A stretch of 64,000 nucleotides of DNA, taken from positions 682,001 to 746,000 of the forward strand of contig FSRV01000003.1 of the NCBI GenBank assembly GCA_900142905.1, given 5' to 3'. The translations under genes were made by a program, and so were the position numbers. The notes beneath the pieces are model-generated. The model did not search any database. It was not told the origin of the DNA and saw only the letters and a list, made by a program, of their open reading frames with translations. Within the stretch, counting starts at the first letter, position 1, and every line of letters starts with the position of its first letter. The stretch is from Burkholderia sp. GAS332. Lineage in GTDB: Bacteria > Pseudomonadota > Gammaproteobacteria > Burkholderiales > Burkholderiaceae. Below, piece after piece: positions 17,748 to 26,749 of this stretch.

Positions 17748-18557
17748 CTACGATTCGAGCCGCAGATCTTTGCGTATACCGGAGTCCACCAGCCCAGCAG
17801 GCGCAAATCTGCGTAGCAATCGCAGACGGCCGGCGACTCCGCCGGATGCGTAGCGCAGTTTCGGGCGAGCCGCGATGGCGGCCTTCAGTACGGTCTCGGC
17901 TACAACACCAGGCCCGTCAGCGCCCTCGACCACTTCCTTCACCCGCTTGTCCAGCGCCGCGCGCAGTTCGCGGTACTCGTCGAGGGGGGCGTCGGGCGCC
18001 ATGACATTCGCGTCAAAAGGTGTCTTGATGTAAGCAGGCTCAACGACCGAGACCCGGATGCCCAATGTGCGCAACTCATGGTCGAGCGATTCCGAATAGC
18101 CTGCGACCGCGTGTTTGGTGGCGGAATACAGCGCCATATACGGCATTGGCAGGAAACCCAGCACGGAGCCGATATTGATGATGCGGCCGCTACCGTGTCG
18201 CCGCATAAAGGGCACGACGGCGCGCGTCATGCGGACGATGCCGAAGAAGTTCGTATCGAAGATCGCGCGAGCCTGGTCGATCGAACTCTCCTCCGCTGCG
18301 GCGGGGGCGACGCCGAAGCCGGCGTTGTTGACCAGCAGGTCAATGCGTCCATGTAGGCGCAGCACTTCCCCAACGGCAGCTTCGACTGATTCGTCACTGG
18401 TCACATCAAGCGGCAGTATGTCGAACGGCCTTCGGCCTGCTTGCGCGCCACGCCGGCTGGTGCCATACACCTTGTAGCCGGACGTCGCAAGCCGCTCCGC
18501 CGTGGCCTCGCCGATCCCTGACGAGGCTCCAGTAACCATTGCTATTTTGCTCTTCAT
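17748..18557 (-). CDS. SDR-family oxidoreductase
   Basis: This 269-residue classical short-chain dehydrogenase has the cofactor motif VTGASSGIGEATAERL at residue 8, NNAGFGVAP near 95, the catalytic Ser-Tyr-Lys set (GSVLGFLPMPYMALYSATKHAV, with YSATK) and PAYIKTPFD downstream. The Arg pair after YGTSRRG suggests NADP(H). Its start lies 61 bp from a palindromic TetR operator and just downstream (in transcription) of the tetR gene. It is followed by acuI. A decayed second copy of this SDR-acuI junction lies at 20424-20640. Confidence 0.88.
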   Translation of the reverse strand: MKSKIAMVTGASSGIGEATAERLATSGYKVYGTSRRGAQAGRRPFDILPLDVTSDESVEAAVGEVLRLHGRIDLLVNNAGFGVAPAAAEESSIDQARAIFDTNFFGIVRMTRAVVPFMRRHGSGRIINIGSVLGFLPMPYMALYSATKHAVAGYSESLDHELRTLGIRVSVVEPAYIKTPFDANVMAPDAPLDEYRELRAALDKRVKEVVEGADGPGVVAETVLKAAIAARPKLRYASGGVAGRLRLLRRFAPAGLVDSGIRKDLRLES

Positions 18558-18617
18558 AGTGTCCGTCCGATCATCATGGGAGTGTTTTCAAGGAGCAGGT
18601 CGCCGTGATCTTTTTAT

Positions 18618-18631
18618 ATGACGATCATCAT
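18618..18631. promoter_or_regulatory. TetR operator upstream of the SDR gene
   Basis: ATGACGATCATCAT differs by one base from the perfect palindrome ATGATGATCATCAT found upstream of tetR at 19280; with flanks the symmetry extends to ATATGACGATCATCATAT. It lies in the SDR promoter region. Confidence 0.7.
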
Positions 18632-18669
18632 ATTTATGAGGAAATGCAAGCTGTCTTGACGACCCTGCA

Positions 18670-19275
18670 TCACTTCTCCGCGGGAGCAAATTTTTCCACT
18701 GCTACATCGAGAAAAGCGTCAGAGAGCTTCGGATCGTCAACTGCACGCGCCAGCACCATCGTTCCGACCATGGTGGCCGCCGTTAAAAGCGCCTGTTCGT
18801 GTGAGCCTGGCTGCCCCCAGTCGGGTAACTGGCGCGCAATCAGATCGACCATCTCCTTAATGCGGCGAGTGGCCGCGCGCCGCACCGCCGGAGCCTGGCG
18901 CGGCATCTCCGAGCCCAAGGCCGAGACCGGGCAGCCGGTTTCGATATCTTCAAAATGCTCCCTGGACAGGTACGCGCGGACCATCGACGTCAACGCCTGC
19001 TCTGGCGGCGCCGAGGCAGCAATTTGCTCGAACAGTTCCACGGCGTCAGCCCCGGCGCGGTCCGCCGCTTCAACAAGCAGCGCCTCGCGCGACGGAAAGT
19101 GGGCGTAAAAGCCGCCATGCGTCAGGCCAGCCTCCTTCATGATGTCAGCGACTCCCGTGCCATCGTAGCCACTGCGCCGGATTGCGCGCGCGGCTACCTC
19201 GACGATGTGGTCGTGAGTGATTTCCTTCTTACGTTTGGGTGCGGGGCGTGTCACGGTGACGATGGCAACTGTCAT
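18670..19275 (-). CDS. TetR-family repressor
   Basis: This 201-residue regulator has the TetR_N helix-turn-helix at residues about 20-65 (VEVAARAIRRSGYDGTGVAD, then LTHGGFYAHFPSREAL) and an all-helical ligand domain containing GCPVSALGSEM, typical of the subgroup that controls oxidoreductase genes. A perfect 14-bp palindrome sits 5 bp upstream of its ATG and a near-identical one before the SDR gene, so it probably represses both itself and the SDR-acuI-reductase operon until a ligand binds. It resembles the TetR protein at 52609, whose promoter carries a similar site. Confidence 0.9.
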   Translation of the reverse strand: MTVAIVTVTRPAPKRKKEITHDHIVEVAARAIRRSGYDGTGVADIMKEAGLTHGGFYAHFPSREALLVEAADRAGADAVELFEQIAASAPPEQALTSMVRAYLSREHFEDIETGCPVSALGSEMPRQAPAVRRAATRRIKEMVDLIARQLPDWGQPGSHEQALLTAATMVGTMVLARAVDDPKLSDAFLDVAVEKFAPAEK

Positions 19276-19279
19276 TTAC

Positions 19280-19293
19280 ATGATGATCATCAT
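19280..19293. promoter_or_regulatory. Palindromic operator at the tetR start
   Basis: ATGATGATCATCAT is a perfect 14-bp palindrome immediately upstream of the TetR start codon (ATG at 19275), where binding would block its own transcription or translation start. Confidence 0.8.
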
Positions 19294-19395
19294 AATACAT
19301 TCCGGTTCGGAGCGCTAGCCGGAATGTTTGCCGCCATCACCCGAAATCCAGCCGCTCGGGCGAAAAGACCAGATGCGCCGACGGATACTCGTCGG

Positions 19396-20400
19396 TTAGC
19401 TGATCTCCACAATCACCCCCCCCGTGCGCCGCCCCCTTTCCACCGCTTGGTGTGCCTGAGCCACGTCCGTCAGGACGAAGCGCGCATGCACCGGCACCTT
19501 CAGCGCCCCAGATTCCAGCGCCTGATTCACGCGCGAGATCGCTTGGGCGCGTTCCTCGTCGTCCAGCAGGTAGATCAGCACGAACTCTAGCCGCACGCCC
19601 TTGAACATCAGTGGGTAGAACGGAAGTTCTGGCCGCGGGCGCAAAGCCGATCCGAAAGTCGCGATGCGCCCTCGCGGTTTGATAATCCCCGCATCAGCAT
19701 CGATGTTTAGTCCGAACTCCACTTCGACGATACGATCGACCGATCGGCCGTTGTTAGCCTCCAGCACGCGTACCTCAAGTCCCTCGTTCGCGTAGTCGAC
19801 GACGTGATGTGCGCCGGCGGCAAGCACGCGCTCCGTGTCCGCGCCCGGCCGCGCAGTTGCGACCACATGGGCTCCCCCCCAGCGCGCCAACTGCACGGCC
19901 AGCATGCCCACAGTGCCCGCGCCGCCGCTGATTAGTACGGTCTGTCCGGACACCGGCCCATCGCTGCAAACCAGGTGCGCGGCGGTGAGCGCTGGAATAC
20001 CGAGCGAGGCGCCTGTGGCGTCGTCCACGCCCTTGGGCAAGGGCACGGCCTGGTTCGCGGGCAGTGCAACGTATTCAGCGCAGGTGCCAAAAGGCCGCTG
20101 CCATTGTCCGTTCCACAGCCATACTCGCTGGCCGATGCGCGAGCGGTCCACGCCCGCGCCGCAGGCCTCGATCACGCCCGCGCCATCGCTGTGCGGCACG
20201 ATGCGCGGAAATGGCATCCCGCTACCGCCGGCGCGCGTGCCCGCGCGCGCCTTCACGTCGGACGGATTTACGCCCGAAGCGCGCACGCGCACCAGCACCT
20301 CGCCGGGCTCCGGTTCGGGTCGGGCCATCTCGCCCACCACCAGCACATCGGTGGCGGGGCCGGTTTTCTCGTACCAGGTTGCTTTCATGGTCCCACTCAT
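19396..20400 (-). CDS. NADPH:quinone reductase-like zinc-free oxidoreductase
   Basis: This 334-residue MDR protein has MKATWYEKTGPA at the start, GVNPSDVKARAG and IVPHSDGAGVIEACG in the GroES-like domain, and the nucleotide-binding stretch ISGGAGTVGMLAVQLARWGG near residue 150. Relatives are one-electron or two-electron quinone and enone reductases. ATG 20400 has TGGAGAA seven bases upstream; an ATG at 20430 lacks this and one at 20388 is also possible. It is transcribed toward tetR, about 120 bp ahead of the tetR start. It is a paralogue, not a copy, of the reductase at 15597. Confidence 0.82.
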   Translation of the reverse strand: MSGTMKATWYEKTGPATDVLVVGEMARPEPEPGEVLVRVRASGVNPSDVKARAGTRAGGSGMPFPRIVPHSDGAGVIEACGAGVDRSRIGQRVWLWNGQWQRPFGTCAEYVALPANQAVPLPKGVDDATGASLGIPALTAAHLVCSDGPVSGQTVLISGGAGTVGMLAVQLARWGGAHVVATARPGADTERVLAAGAHHVVDYANEGLEVRVLEANNGRSVDRIVEVEFGLNIDADAGIIKPRGRIATFGSALRPRPELPFYPLMFKGVRLEFVLIYLLDDEERAQAISRVNQALESGALKVPVHARFVLTDVAQAHQAVERGRRTGGVIVEIS

Positions 20401-20423
20401 TTGCTTCTCCATAAGACGCGCTC

Positions 20424-20489
20424 TCACCAACGCGCGCCGGTCGAAATCGCCTTGCCCGTCTTTGTTGCGAGCACTGCTTTGAATTTCAT
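20424..20489 (-). pseudogene. 5' remnant of an acuI-like gene
   Basis: A GGGAGAGAAC ribosome site and ATG at 20489 begin MKFKAVLATKTGKAIS, matching the first 16 residues of AcuI (MTFKALLATKTGDKIS), then the frame becomes unrelated and stops at 20424. The remainder was replaced by the reductase gene to the left. Confidence 0.65.
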
Positions 20490-20577
20490 CGTTCTCTCCC
20501 AGATGGATTTACATACCGAATACCGGTGTGCGAGACAGCGGCACCGTCAGCGCGTCGCGCCGTGACACTTTTCAAAC

Positions 20578-20640
20578 TCAGGCATCCAACAGCCCAGCAG
20601 GCACAAATGTGCAAAGCAATCGCTGGCGACTCGCGACCGC
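20578..20640 (-). pseudogene. 3' remnant of an SDR gene
   Basis: The minus strand reads SRQRLLCTFVPAGLLDA and stop, which aligns with the end of the intact SDR (GRLRLLRRFAPAGLVDSG). It precedes the acuI-like start at 20489, giving the same SDR-to-acuI order as the intact pair at 17673-17748. The remaining bases to 20754 show nothing else recognisable. Confidence 0.5.
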
Positions 20641-20753
20641 GCTGGCTCTGCATCGGACCCCAACGATGCGTTCGTGACGTGGCTTACGTACGTTTGCGGG
20701 ATGTTCGTGTCATGGCGGTGACATCGATATGCCAATGCCAACGCTTCCATCGA

Positions 20754-21923
20754 CTATGTGCGCTCGTAGACGGCCGCGATCCCCTGGCCGCCACCGATGC
20801 ACATGGTGGCTAACGCGTATCATCCGCCTGTCCGCTGTAACTCATGGACTGCCTTGGCGCTGATGATTGCGCCCGTTGCACCGATCGGATGACCCAGCGA
20901 TATCCCGGATCCGTGCGGGTTGACGCGCTCTGGATCGAGGCCTAGCAACCCACTCACCGCGCACGCTTGTGCTGCAAACGCCTCGTTGGCCTCTACCACG
21001 TCGATCGCAGATGTCCGCAGTCCGGCTTGGGCCAGCGCCATTTGTGCGGCAGGCACCGAACCAATTCCCATGAGGTGCGGCTCGACACCCGCAAAGCCAT
21101 AGCTAACAATCCGTGCAACGGGCTTCAGATTGTGCTTCTTCACTCGCGAGCACCAATGCCGCGGCGCCGTCGTTAAGTCCCGAAGAATTGCCTGCGGTGA
21201 CGACGCCATCCTTCTTGAATGCCGGCTTCATCGTTGAAAGAGCTTCCACAGTCGTCGCGGCCTTGACGTGCTCGTCGACACAAAACTGCTCCATGTGGCG
21301 CCCTCGCGCGTATTCGACTGGCACGATCTGAGTGTCGAAAACACCATTCTCGATGGCAGCAGCCGCCCGGCGGTGGCTTTCAGCCGCCAAGGCGTCCATG
21401 TCTTCGCGTGAAACGCGGAACTCCGCGGCGACGTTTTCGGCGGTGATTCCCATGTGGAATTTCTCGAATGGATCTTGCAGCATGCCCACCATGTAGTCGA
21501 GCAGTTGCGTGTCACCCATCCGAGAAGCCCAACGCGCACTCGGCATCAGGTATGGGCTGCGCGACATCGACTCGGCGCCGGCGGCAATTGCCACCTCTGC
21601 ACTGCCGGAGACGATCAACTGGTGAGCCGAGATGATTGCCTGAAGGCCGGAACCGCATAGCCGGTTCACGTTGAACGCGGTGTCTCTTTAAGAAGGCCAG
21701 CCTGCAGCGCCGCAACGCGGCCGAGATAGGCGTCACGCGGTTCGGTGGGGATCACCGTTCCCATCACCAGATGCGCCACCGCCTCCGAAGGAACACCGCT
21801 TGCCTGTAGAGCCGCCTTCACCACAGGCGTGGCGAGATCCGATAGAGGCACGTCCTTGAGAGATCCGCCAAACGTGCCGATTGGGGTGCGCAGGGCGCTG
21901 ACGACGAAAACTTGGGTGGTCAT
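20754..21923 (-). pseudogene. Acetyl-CoA acyltransferase (thiolase), frameshifted and truncated
   Basis: Three frames together give a near-complete thiolase: MTTQVFVVSALRTPIGTFGG, then VNRLCGSGLQAIISAHQL (catalytic Cys), EANEAFAAQACA, NPHGSGISLGHPIGATGA (catalytic His) and CIGGGQGIAAVYER (second Cys). A missing G near 21680 (CCGCGTTCAAC for CCGGCGTTCAAC) breaks the frame before the active-site Cys, a second shift lies near 21140, and CGA to TGA at 20820 removes the last 22 residues including CIGGGQG. The gene is last in a minus-strand acyl-CoA operon, overlapping the dehydrogenase gene by 4 bp. It would have released acetyl-CoA or propionyl-CoA; another thiolase must now supply the step. Confidence 0.85.
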
Positions 21924-22882
21924 GTTCCTTTCCTCTCAGCAGAGCCTTCCCTACACGGCTCCTGGTTAAGTTTGTGCGCTGCGAGCTTCATCAGTTGCGA
22001 GTCCCGCCACGCCCGCCGGGCATTCAGTTCGGCTCGTGGCAGAATCACGCTTCGCGCGGCATTCACTTGCTGAACCAGGTGAGCCGGCCAACCGACGCCG
22101 GATTGCGGTCGCTCGTCGCGTCCGAAGGACAAGTGCATGGCACCGTATCGCTCGCAATAGTCGTCCAGGCCGCCAGGCGCATTCAGGTCGATGGTTTCGA
22201 ACGGGCCCATCAGCGCCCACCGAAGCCCCAGCCCCTCCTTCACCGTGCGGTCCAGGCCTTCGACGTCAACGTAGCCGTTGTCGACTAGCCAGAAGGCCTC
22301 CCGCAACAGCGCCGCCTGCAGGCGGTTGAGAACAAATCCGGGGAGTTCCCGCTTGACCATAACCGGCCGTTGACCAACCCGCTCGAGCATGGCGCAGGTA
22401 CGCTCCAGAACCTCAGGAGAAGTCCAGGACGCACCGCAAACTTCGACAACCGGCAGAAGGTATGGCGGGTTGACCGGGTGAGCTACGACACACCGTTCTC
22501 GCCCGCGGAGTTTCGTCGCGAAGCTCGAGATGGGCAGGCCGGAACTGGAACTGGCCAGCACTGCGTTGTGCGGCGCGAGCCTGTCCAGTTCCCGGAAGGC
22601 GTCAACCTTGACGTCCAGAACCTCCGGCAGGTTCTCCTGGACGTGTTCGACGTCTGCGACAGCATGTTCGAGGGTGTCGCACGCCTGGATACGTCCGCGA
22701 GCGTCCGCTGCATCGATCAGACCATGCTTCTCCAACTCCTGGAGGCGAGCCGCAATCGCATGCAGCGATGCGTTCAATGCGGCCGGATCTGCGTCCCAGA
22801 GGAACACCTCACAACCGGCACGTGCGAAGACAATGGCCCAGGCTTGGCCGATGAAGCCCGTGCCCACGACGGCGACTCTCAT
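21920..22882 (-). CDS. 3-hydroxyacyl-CoA dehydrogenase
   Basis: This 320-residue protein has the Rossmann motif VVGTGFIGQAWAIVFARAG at the N-terminus, an Asp (FLWDAD) that selects NAD, the catalytic region SSSSGLPISS and AHPVNPPYLLPVVEV, and the C-terminal helical domain with PGFVLNRLQAALLREAF. It oxidises a 3-hydroxyacyl-CoA to the 3-oxoacyl-CoA; the single C-terminal domain and AHPVNPP motif are like the lambda-crystallin/short-chain branch. It overlaps the fumarylacetoacetase stop and the thiolase start by 4 bp each, so it is translationally coupled in the operon. Confidence 0.88.
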   Translation of the reverse strand: MRVAVVGTGFIGQAWAIVFARAGCEVFLWDADPAALNASLHAIAARLQELEKHGLIDAADARGRIQACDTLEHAVADVEHVQENLPEVLDVKVDAFRELDRLAPHNAVLASSSSGLPISSFATKLRGRERCVVAHPVNPPYLLPVVEVCGASWTSPEVLERTCAMLERVGQRPVMVKRELPGFVLNRLQAALLREAFWLVDNGYVDVEGLDRTVKEGLGLRWALMGPFETIDLNAPGGLDDYCERYGAMHLSFGRDERPQSGVGWPAHLVQQVNAARSVILPRAELNARRAWRDSQLMKLAAHKLNQEPCREGSAERKGT

Positions 22883-24243
22883 GTGTGCGCCTCGCGGTTG
22901 TCGCGTTCCTGTGCCGACGCACCCAGGTCGACCGGGCGCAGCACAGTCCCGTCATTGACTCCAAAGCCGATGCGCCTGGACCCGGCGCGCTCACACCAGC
23001 CGTTGAGGATGACTCTGTCGCCATCCTCCAGGAAGCTGCGTTCTTCTTGGGACGTGATCCGCAGGGGCTGTTGGCCGGCGGAACTCAGCTCGATCATCGC
23101 ACCCGCGCTCCTCGGATGCGGGCCGGAGATGGTGCCCGTCCCCAGCAAGTCGCCGATCTGCAGGTTGCAGCCGCCTGCGGTGTGATGCGTCACCATCTGG
23201 CCGACGGTCCAGTACTGGTGCACGAAGTTGGTCCTGGAAATCACTTCTGGCGGCAATCTGCCCGCTCGCATTGCCGCAGTCTCCAAGGAGATCTCTAGGT
23301 GAATGTCGAGAGCACCGTTGATGCGGACGTGCTCGCTATCCAGGTAAGGCAAAAGGTCCGGTCCCTCCACGACCCGCTCCAGCGGCGAGCGGAACGGTGC
23401 CAGTGCGTCGAGGGTGACAATCCAGGGTGCAATAGTGGTTGCGAAATTCTTCGACTGGAACGGGCCCAGCGGGGTCATCTCCCATGCTTGAATGTCGCGA
23501 GCGGACCAGTCGTTCAACAGGCAAAGACCGAACACGTGATCCTCCGCCGCACTGATGCCCACCGGTTCGCCGAGTGAGCTTCCGGTCCCGATGACTATGC
23601 CGAGTTCCAATTCGAAGTCGAGCCGGCGGGTAGGCCGGAACACGGGGGTATTTGAATGTGAATCGAGCACTTGCCCGTGAGGTCTGCGGACCTCCTGGCC
23701 GGCGACGCCGATCGATGAGGCGCGGCCGTGGTAGGCCATGGGCAACCATTGAAAGCTGCGAGCCAACTTGTAGTCCGGGCCGAGCAGCCGCCCTCCATTG
23801 ATTGCGTGGTGAATTGAGGTGAAGTAATCCGTGTAGTTACCGATTCGGATGGGCAGATCGTATGCGGCGTCGTCCTGCCGCACGAGGCAATCGCGCGCGG
23901 CGGTGACGCTCGCCGACGGTGCCTCGCTATGCAAGACGTTGAAGAGAGCATGGCGCAGTGCTTGCCAAGCAGTGGGCCCAAGGGCTAGAAGATCGTTCAG
24001 GCTGGGCTGTGAACAGGCGGCGGCCGCCTGCGCTGCCAAGCCGTCAAGCAAACCGGATTCCTGTAGCACGGATAGATCGACGATGTACTCGCCGATGCCC
24101 ACCCCTCCCCGGAAAGGGTCGCCTGTGTTCCTGCGCCGGAACACGCAGTAGGGCAGGTTCTGTAAGGGGAAATCAGTGTCCGGTTTGTTGGCGCTTAGAA
24201 CCCAACTGGCAGCCGCGGCATTGTGAGTGAAATCGATTGGCAT
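22879..24243 (-). CDS. fahA: Fumarylacetoacetase (FAH family)
   Basis: This 454-residue protein contains the N-terminal FAH domain (DFPLQNLPYCVFRR) and the catalytic domain with YTDYFTSIHHA, LPMAYHGRASSI, the metal-ligand strand LDFELELGIVIG, and LLNDWSARDIQAWEMTPLGP. True fumarylacetoacetases of tyrosine catabolism share all of these; the protein splits a beta-diketone into two acids using Ca or Mg and a His-Glu pair. It sits in an acyl-CoA operon without homogentisate genes, so it may cleave a different diketone made from a ring compound. The start is 10 bp after the CoA-transferase gene. A broken relative is found at 38456. Confidence 0.88.
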   Translation of the reverse strand: MPIDFTHNAAAASWVLSANKPDTDFPLQNLPYCVFRRRNTGDPFRGGVGIGEYIVDLSVLQESGLLDGLAAQAAAACSQPSLNDLLALGPTAWQALRHALFNVLHSEAPSASVTAARDCLVRQDDAAYDLPIRIGNYTDYFTSIHHAINGGRLLGPDYKLARSFQWLPMAYHGRASSIGVAGQEVRRPHGQVLDSHSNTPVFRPTRRLDFELELGIVIGTGSSLGEPVGISAAEDHVFGLCLLNDWSARDIQAWEMTPLGPFQSKNFATTIAPWIVTLDALAPFRSPLERVVEGPDLLPYLDSEHVRINGALDIHLEISLETAAMRAGRLPPEVISRTNFVHQYWTVGQMVTHHTAGGCNLQIGDLLGTGTISGPHPRSAGAMIELSSAGQQPLRITSQEERSFLEDGDRVILNGWCERAGSRRIGFGVNDGTVLRPVDLGASAQERDNREAHT

Positions 24244-24252
24244 GATGTTCGC

Positions 24253-25482
24253 CTACTCGAAGGAGCCGGTGGGGCTGCGACGCGCGCGAAGCACGCCCTT
24301 GGCGCGGAGCGCCTGCAGTTGGTCGCGCTGGACGCCTTGGGACGCAAGCACCTCGTCGTTGCATTCGCCCTGGAAATATGGAACACCCGGCTCCGGGAGT
24401 GCCGCTTTGCTGAATTTCCACGGGACCCCAGGCATGCGTACCTTGCCGCCGCTGCGATCATCGACCTCAACAACCGCTCCCCAGTGGGACGCCCATTCCG
24501 ACTCGCTGAATTCCGTCGTCGTGCGGACCTCGCCGATAGCGAGCCCAGCCTCGCTCACCTGCGCCTGAAGCGCGTCAAGGTCGCTGAATGTGAGGATCCA
24601 GGAACGTACTTCGTCCAGCAGCGACGCGATGTTCTGGCGTCGAAGTGTGGGCGTGGCGTATTCCGGCCTCGACATCAGGTCCATCCGCCGCATCATGGCG
24701 CAGTAACTTAAAAAAATCGGAGAAAACACGGGGCTCGAGGCAATCGTGAGTTTGCGGCCGTCGGGTAGGGCGAACACGGGAGAGTCCGCTGCACTGAGCG
24801 CGTAAGGTTCGTCGTTCACGTCCAAACCGGACATGAGCGCGCCGGCACGCTCGTTGACCGAAAGCATAGTGGCAGCCATGGAAACGTCCACGTGTTGCCC
24901 TTCACCGGTTCGCGCGCGATGCTGCAGTGCGGCCAGGACCGCGATCGCTCCCTGGAGGCCCGTGTAGAGGTCTGCATGGCTGCAGGAGTCGTTCAGCAGT
25001 TCCGTCAGAGCGCTTCCGTAATGCTCTTCATTGATCGCAGTGAGGCCGGTCTCTGCCTGAATGGTCGGAGCGAAAGCGGGCCGGTTGCGCCACGGGCCGG
25101 TCTGTCCGTATCCACTCATGGAAACATAGACGACGCGCTTGTTTGTCCTCGACACTTCGTCGTAGCTAAGACCGAACCTCGCAAGGGTTCCCGGACGGAA
25201 ATTCTCGACGATGACGTCCGCGCTTTTACACATATCAGCGACAATCTCCCTTGCCTCCGGCCAGTTCAGGTCGAGGCTGATGTTGCGCTTGCCTGCGTTT
25301 TGTTGGACGTAGTAGAGCGACATCGGACCTACGTGCGGCACGCCGGCCCGGCCCACGTCGCCCGCGGGAGGTTCGATCTTGATGACATCTGCTCCGAGAT
25401 CCCGTAGGAGCTTGGTGCAATGCGGACCCGCCAGCACGCGCGTGAAGTCGATGACTTTGATTCCAGAAAGCGGTGCGTCCAT
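24253..25482 (-). CDS. CaiB/BaiF-family CoA-transferase
   Basis: This 409-residue class III CoA-transferase has the N-terminal signature GIKVIDFTRVLAGPHCTKLLRDLGADVIKIE, the NVSLDLxxP-like GKRNISLDLNWPEARE, and the catalytic Asp in HADLYTGLQGAIAVLAAL. It would move CoA between a carboxylate and a CoA-thioester to activate the pathway substrate. It lies between the enoyl-CoA hydratase and fumarylacetoacetase genes with gaps of 2 and 9 bp, so it is within one operon. The partner acid is unknown. Confidence 0.9.
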   Translation of the reverse strand: MDAPLSGIKVIDFTRVLAGPHCTKLLRDLGADVIKIEPPAGDVGRAGVPHVGPMSLYYVQQNAGKRNISLDLNWPEAREIVADMCKSADVIVENFRPGTLARFGLSYDEVSRTNKRVVYVSMSGYGQTGPWRNRPAFAPTIQAETGLTAINEEHYGSALTELLNDSCSHADLYTGLQGAIAVLAALQHRARTGEGQHVDVSMAATMLSVNERAGALMSGLDVNDEPYALSAADSPVFALPDGRKLTIASSPVFSPIFLSYCAMMRRMDLMSRPEYATPTLRRQNIASLLDEVRSWILTFSDLDALQAQVSEAGLAIGEVRTTTEFSESEWASHWGAVVEVDDRSGGKVRMPGVPWKFSKAALPEPGVPYFQGECNDEVLASQGVQRDQLQALRAKGVLRARRSPTGSFE

Positions 25483-25484
25483 TC

Positions 25485-26246
25485 TCAGTTCCCTTCGAAT
25501 ACTGCGGTGGCGGGGCGGCCATCGCGAGCGAATGCTGCGAGTCCGCGCTTATGATCTTCGGAACTCCACATCAGGTTATTCACCTCTGTCTGCCGGGCAT
25601 CTGCCAGTTGGACGCCGCCGCGTGCCGAAAGGTCCGCCATTGTCTTGATGCAACGGTATGCGATAGTCGGCCCGGATGCGAGCTGCCGCGCCCACGACAT
25701 TGAAACCGCAGCAAGCTCTTGTTCGGGAGTTACCAGGTTGACGACTCCCCAGCGTTCCATCGCGCGTGGATCGTGTCGCCGCCCAAACATGGCGAGTTCC
25801 TTTGCGCGTGCTGGCCCCACCCGCTGAACCATCCTCTGGACACCGCCAAGGAGCGGCAGCAGCCCAAGCGAGGCCTCTGCCATGCTGAAGGTGGCCGTAT
25901 CAGCCGCGATGATCATGTCGCACATGATCGCCAGCTCGAGTCCGCCTCCAAGCGCAGCGCCTTGCACCGCTGCGACGATCGGAACAGGCACTTCTTCAAG
26001 CTGGGCCCAGAGGCGATACAGGCTGTCGTCGTCCAGGCGTTCGTCGTAGATGACGTCGAGGTCAGCCCCGGCGCAGAAATGTCTCATCGAACTGCGCAAC
26101 AGGATCGAACGGCAGCCGGCTTCCACGCTCGCCTGCAGCGCAGAAGCGAGCTCCGCCAGCGTGGACTTGTCCATAAGATTGTGCGGCGGTTTGCACATCG
26201 TGACGACGCCTACGGCGCCGTCTTTCTCCAAATTGACTGTCTTCAT
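25485..26246 (-). CDS. Enoyl-CoA hydratase/isomerase family protein
   Basis: This 253-residue crotonase-fold protein has the two oxyanion-hole segments MRHFCAGADLDV and ALGGGLELAIMCD, and an acidic pair in FSMAEASLGLLPLLGG and RAKELAMFG that fits the catalytic glutamates of hydratases. It is the first gene of the minus-strand operon (hydratase, CaiB, FAH, dehydrogenase, thiolase), which as a set could hydrate, oxidise and cleave an activated ring-opened acid. The long 5' region up to the TetR operators at 26690 is unusual. Confidence 0.88.
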   Translation of the reverse strand: MKTVNLEKDGAVGVVTMCKPPHNLMDKSTLAELASALQASVEAGCRSILLRSSMRHFCAGADLDVIYDERLDDDSLYRLWAQLEEVPVPIVAAVQGAALGGGLELAIMCDMIIAADTATFSMAEASLGLLPLLGGVQRMVQRVGPARAKELAMFGRRHDPRAMERWGVVNLVTPEQELAAVSMSWARQLASGPTIAYRCIKTMADLSARGGVQLADARQTEVNNLMWSSEDHKRGLAAFARDGRPATAVFEGN

Positions 26247-26689
26247 TTTGTTTTCCTAATTGGATTGCTATAGGGGGTGTCGCGTTAATTCAGTTAGCGG
26301 GATTGCACAGCACCTTCGCTGCGGCCTAATGGCCTTCGCTTCCGGTCTGAAAACTCAACATACTGAAGGCCCAACGGATCAAGGGGCACCGTAGCCAATC
26401 TCGCGAGGCCGCCATCATATGCTGGCGATCTTTCCGCTCGTGCCTTGTTGGTTCGGTCGAACCTGAGGTTGGGGGCGTTGAGGTGGCAAAGATGGTGGAC
26501 CAAGTGTTGAATCGACCTTTACACCAGCTGTCTACGATCGCCGCCCGACTCGGGATGCGCCTTGTTGATAAATTGACTGGCTTCGTCGGGAGCGAATCGG
26601 CACGGACTGTTCTTGGCACAAAGAAGAACGTGCGCGCAGCACAGCAAGGTGAGCGAGGCGGGGCGCGATCTGTCATTCCGGTTCCTTTG
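26247..26689. other. Long leader between the acyl-CoA operon and its operators
   Basis: No convincing gene is seen: frames on both strands lack ribosome sites and family features. The part nearest the operators (about 26620-26689) is related to the relic at 35940-36010, for example both have CAGCACAG(A/C)AAGGTGAGCGAGGC. It probably holds the promoter and leader, or debris of a lost gene. Confidence 0.4.
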
Positions 26690-26704
26690 GTTAACAGTGT
26701 TAAC
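26690..26704. promoter_or_regulatory. TetR operator 1
   Basis: GTTAACA-G-TGTTAAC is a perfect 7+1+7 palindrome. Its centre is 41 bp from a second, imperfect site at 26731-26745, the same spacing as in the relic control region at 35887-35942. It faces the minus-strand acyl-CoA operon. Confidence 0.75.
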
Positions 26705-26730
26705 TAGCTTACTCGGCCACTCAGTGATCT

Positions 26731-26745
26731 GCTAACATTGTTTAC
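26731..26745. promoter_or_regulatory. TetR operator 2, at the regulator's start
   Basis: GCTAACA-T-TGTTTAC is an imperfect version of operator 1 that ends 5 bp before the TetR ATG, so binding would autorepress. Confidence 0.65.
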
Positions 26746-26749
26746 CCTA

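Noticed and set aside
26326..26676. A 116-codon minus-strand gene upstream of the acyl-CoA operon
   Set aside because: No ribosome site, low-complexity composition, and it overlaps a region conserved as control DNA at 35.9 kb.
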